64,000 nucleotides of DNA from Owenia fusiformis (taxonomy: Eukaryota; Annelida; Polychaeta; Sabellida; Oweniidae): positions 7,445,098 to 7,509,097 of the forward strand of contig CAIIXF020000001.1 in the NCBI GenBank assembly GCA_903813345.2. Reading direction: 5' to 3'. The notes beneath the pieces were generated by a model. The model was not told where the DNA came from and did not search any database. It saw nothing but the letters and a program-made list of their open reading frames with translations. A program made the translations under genes and the position numbers. Each line of letters starts with the position of its first letter. Within the stretch, counting starts at the first letter, position 1. Below are positions 61,436-64,000 of this stretch, piece by piece.

Positions 61436-64000
61436 ATGATGGATACCGAACGTACATGTAGGAAAACAATCAGACAGATTTACATCCTCGTTGCTCTATA
61501 TGTAATAGTCACTGCACAGAGTACATCAGCAAAGAATGGGTGCCTTTTAAGTGATAACATCGACAATGTTTATAATGTGATACTCAATACACAACCAAGC
61601 CCCTGTGAATCAACACCTATAGGGGGCACAGGTGGAGGTAATACAAGGACTAATGAACTAGAAGTAGAATATGCCAAAATTATTCAAGACAACAGAGAAA
61701 TTTCTTTGACTTTAATTCGATTACAGAATACGATACTTGACATAGCAACTGACAAAACTAACATTACATATGTAAACCAAACTTTGCTCAAAATTGAAAA
61801 TAAAATGGGACTTCTTAACGAAAATGTGATTCAACTTCAAGAGAACATAAGAAAAGGAAACATGGAAAATTTAACACAAGAACTTGATGGTTTGAGAAGT
61901 TCATTTAAAAAACAAAACAAAACTCTGTATAGATTTATCAGCAATGTGAATACTAAACTGGACGATACTACAGAAGGATTGATATTAACAAATAGACAGC
62001 TAAGAGAGACAAATGAAAGGCTTGACAATGCAATAAAATATTTAAGAAATGGAACAACAAATATACCAAATTATTCTAGTAATACTACAGGTAATACCAT
62101 GGCTTTCACCTTAGTGTCATATTACTAAGGTCATACAAAGTTAATAACATGCTAAACATCCTTGCAAAAGACGATCTATTAGGGAAATTAAGGTGAAAAA
62201 CAAATGAAAATCAAAACCTTTATTCATCATATTTCTATTAGGATCTTTTATTATTCAAAAATACCATAAGGCATTCAAAGTGCATAATCTATAAAGGGAC
62301 ACATCACTTAAGTTCACATTAACTTTTTTAATCAATATTACTGAAGCTGAAACACTGGTCCACAGCTGGAGTTAAGCTTCATCCTAGATGGGGGACAAAA
62401 TTCGTTTGATATTGATAAACTTTCCATTTAGGTTAAACCATGTAAAATCTTGATTCAAAATACTTTGTCATACAAACTAATTAAGTTTCTGCTGTAGCTC
62501 AAATATCTCTGAATTTGGTGAAATTCAAAGGAAACAGCTTTGCTAAAGGATGATACTAACTCAAAAAATTATATTTTTGGAAGTGATGATACAACTCAGT
62601 CTACTCCGTTTGAGTTAGTATCATCCCAATGTAAGCAAAACCGTGTTGGCGTTTTCTTTAAATTCATTTAATTTTGAATATGTTTGAGCATGTTTTTGTA
62701 CAATATGTAATTCTTTACAATCAAGACATTACTAGTTTGCGTGGCAAAATATTTGGGATCCGGATTTTTCTTAGTTTAGCTAAAATCGAAGTTAATCAAT
62801 ATCAAACAAACTTTGTCCACCATTTTGGATGACTGTAACTCCAGTTAGTATCATCCTGCTGCAGACCAATTGTTACAGTTACTGAAATAAGTTTGAATTA
62901 TTTCAAAATCTAATTTTAGTTGAGAAATGTCCACCATCTTCAGTACAGTATGAAGGAACATGCTACACATTCATCAAACAACAGATGACATGGCATCAAG
63001 CTGAGTTGACGTGCCTAACACTGGGGGGACATCTGGTGGCCATAGAGACCCAATCAGAGCAGGACTTCATAGTAGGGTACTTAGATGACAATGGTAGGAT
63101 TCCTATTATTATATGCTCTTACTCGATTAATTTAAAGATTAGTTAATAGCACATATGCTACAAAAACAGCAACTCTTGAAGTAGCAAATACCAATGAACA
63201 AAACATAAGTATTTCATGAATTACTTGTTTTTAACAATCACCAGGAATGGAAATAACTAGGCAATAATACTGTCTCATTTTTTGCAAAATCTACACCTAT
63301 GGCATGACATGACGCCATATTATCGATTCCTCCTTGAGTAAAGGACCATATGACATCATACCTACATAATTTGAACCAAATCTGGTAACTCAGGTATTTG
63401 TGTTTTCAAAAAAACATTCTGAATTCAGCAGCAATATGAAAGATATCTTCTTGAGTAGACTAACCCCACAAGACATAGGCACATACCATCTGAATAAAGT
63501 CTGACAATTGGAGTAATCAAAAATTATTATTTTTCATGAAAAATGGTGGCCATTTTAAATTCAGTGGCAACCATGAAAATTTCTTCTTGAGCAGAGGTCT
63601 CTCAACTGATATTGTTTGACTGATATTTGAGTTATCAAAGATAACAATATTTACAAAATATGGTGGCCATATTGAACTGCCGTTTTGAATTGAGCGGCCA
63701 TATTGAAAGATCCTTTCTCAAGCAGAGGTCTTATTCCCATTAACCATCAGCCTATGTAGTTTGAGGTGTTTTATTTGTCAAGCAGTGTTTGGTGGAAAAA
63801 AATTAAGTATCAATGATCCATAAAAATTAAAACAGGCATCATACTTCAAGTTCTTATTTTAGATATGAAAGGATTTGACTACTGGATTGGAGCAAATGAC
63901 TTGATACAAGAAGGACAGTTTATATGGGTCGGCACAAACAAGCCCCTCAGTTACACCACATGGGCAGATATTAATGGTCCACAGCCAGACAATAATAAAG
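61436..64000 (+). CDS. C-type lectin domain protein with coiled-coil stalk (3' truncated by window)
   Basis: Exons 61436-62090, 62920-63093 and 63863 onward, all joined in phase 1. The start is one of two adjacent ATGs (61436, 61439). A hydrophobic segment (IYILVALYVIVTA) at residues about 13-27 is a signal peptide or type II anchor. Residues about 70-215 form a heptad-like stalk (LQENIRKGN, ETNERLDNAIKYL) with many N-glycosylation sequons (NITY, NQTL, NLTQ, NKTL, NGTT, NYSS, NTTG). The lectin domain begins KCPPSSVQYEGTCYTF and continues WHQAELTC, GGHLVAIETQSEQDF, YWIGANDL, FIWV and GPQPDNN before the window ends. QPD at the calcium site is typical of galactose-preferring C-type lectins; the WND motif and last cysteines are not in view. 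A role in carbohydrate recognition or immunity is family inference. Confidence 0.87.
62548..62626. repeat. Hairpin element in lectin-gene intron 1
   Basis: GGATGATACTAACTCAAA and its perfect complement form 18-bp arms 79 bp apart end to end. A third half-site (AGTTAGTATCATCC) lies at 62843-62856, which would give a larger nested unit. Confidence 0.75.
63300..63745. repeat. Diverged tandem repeats in lectin-gene intron 2
   Basis: Three to four imperfect units of roughly 130 bp share CCATATTGAAAGAT-like, TTCTTGAG(C/T)AGAGGTCT-like and ATGGTGGCCAT blocks. They are non-coding and cover most of the intron between the two lectin-domain exons. Confidence 0.55.

Overview
The window is invertebrate nuclear DNA. 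It is AT-rich (roughly one third GC by eye), its genes are split by GT-AG introns, and its non-coding space is full of short inverted-repeat elements, one dead Tc1/mariner copy and minisatellites. The gene set (FBXL7, RSU1, a HIG1-domain protein, otopetrin-like channels, a C-type lectin) is metazoan. The repeat style suggests a marine invertebrate, possibly a lophotrochozoan such as a mollusc, but the species is not determined here.

Layout. (1) 2.5-32.8 kb, minus strand: an FBXL7 orthologue (F-box/LRR substrate adaptor). Its two big 3' exons (2474-3204, 3565-4461) hold the F-box and LRRs. They can be reached in frame from a start exon at 11.35 kb or from a chain of small Ser/Gly/Pro-rich exons at 24.2, 28.1-28.3 and 32.7 kb. 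The last of these encodes an MG-type N-terminus like that of vertebrate FBXL7. The introns hold the Tc1 relic (19.4-21.0 kb), two large foldback elements (27.6 and 29.1 kb) and other repeats. (2) 33.4-38.3 kb, plus strand: a complete nine-exon RSU1 (Ras suppressor, LRR protein), head-to-head with the long FBXL7 transcript. (3) 43.2-44.0 kb, minus: a HIGD1-type mitochondrial inner-membrane protein, with a possible 5'UTR exon near 46.5 kb. (4) 50.2-60.35 kb, minus: eight exons giving the C-terminal ~504 residues of a multi-pass membrane protein I do not recognise; its 5' end lies outside the window. (5) 53.5-58.4 kb, plus: two intron-less, tandemly duplicated otopetrin-like (proton channel family) genes, both inside one 6.7-kb intron of gene 4. 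(6) 61.4 kb to the window end, plus: a secreted or type II coiled-coil protein with a C-terminal C-type lectin domain, cut by the window edge.

FBXL7, RSU1 and the HIG1 protein are ordinary conserved housekeeping or signalling genes with no obvious joint pathway. The most unusual area is 50-64 kb, where two channel paralogues (and perhaps the lectin gene) are nested antisense in another membrane-protein gene, and where the two paralogues show a patchwork of near-identical and diverged stretches. No RNA gene, CRISPR array or operon was found. All exon boundaries were read by eye from splice consensus and reading-frame continuity.
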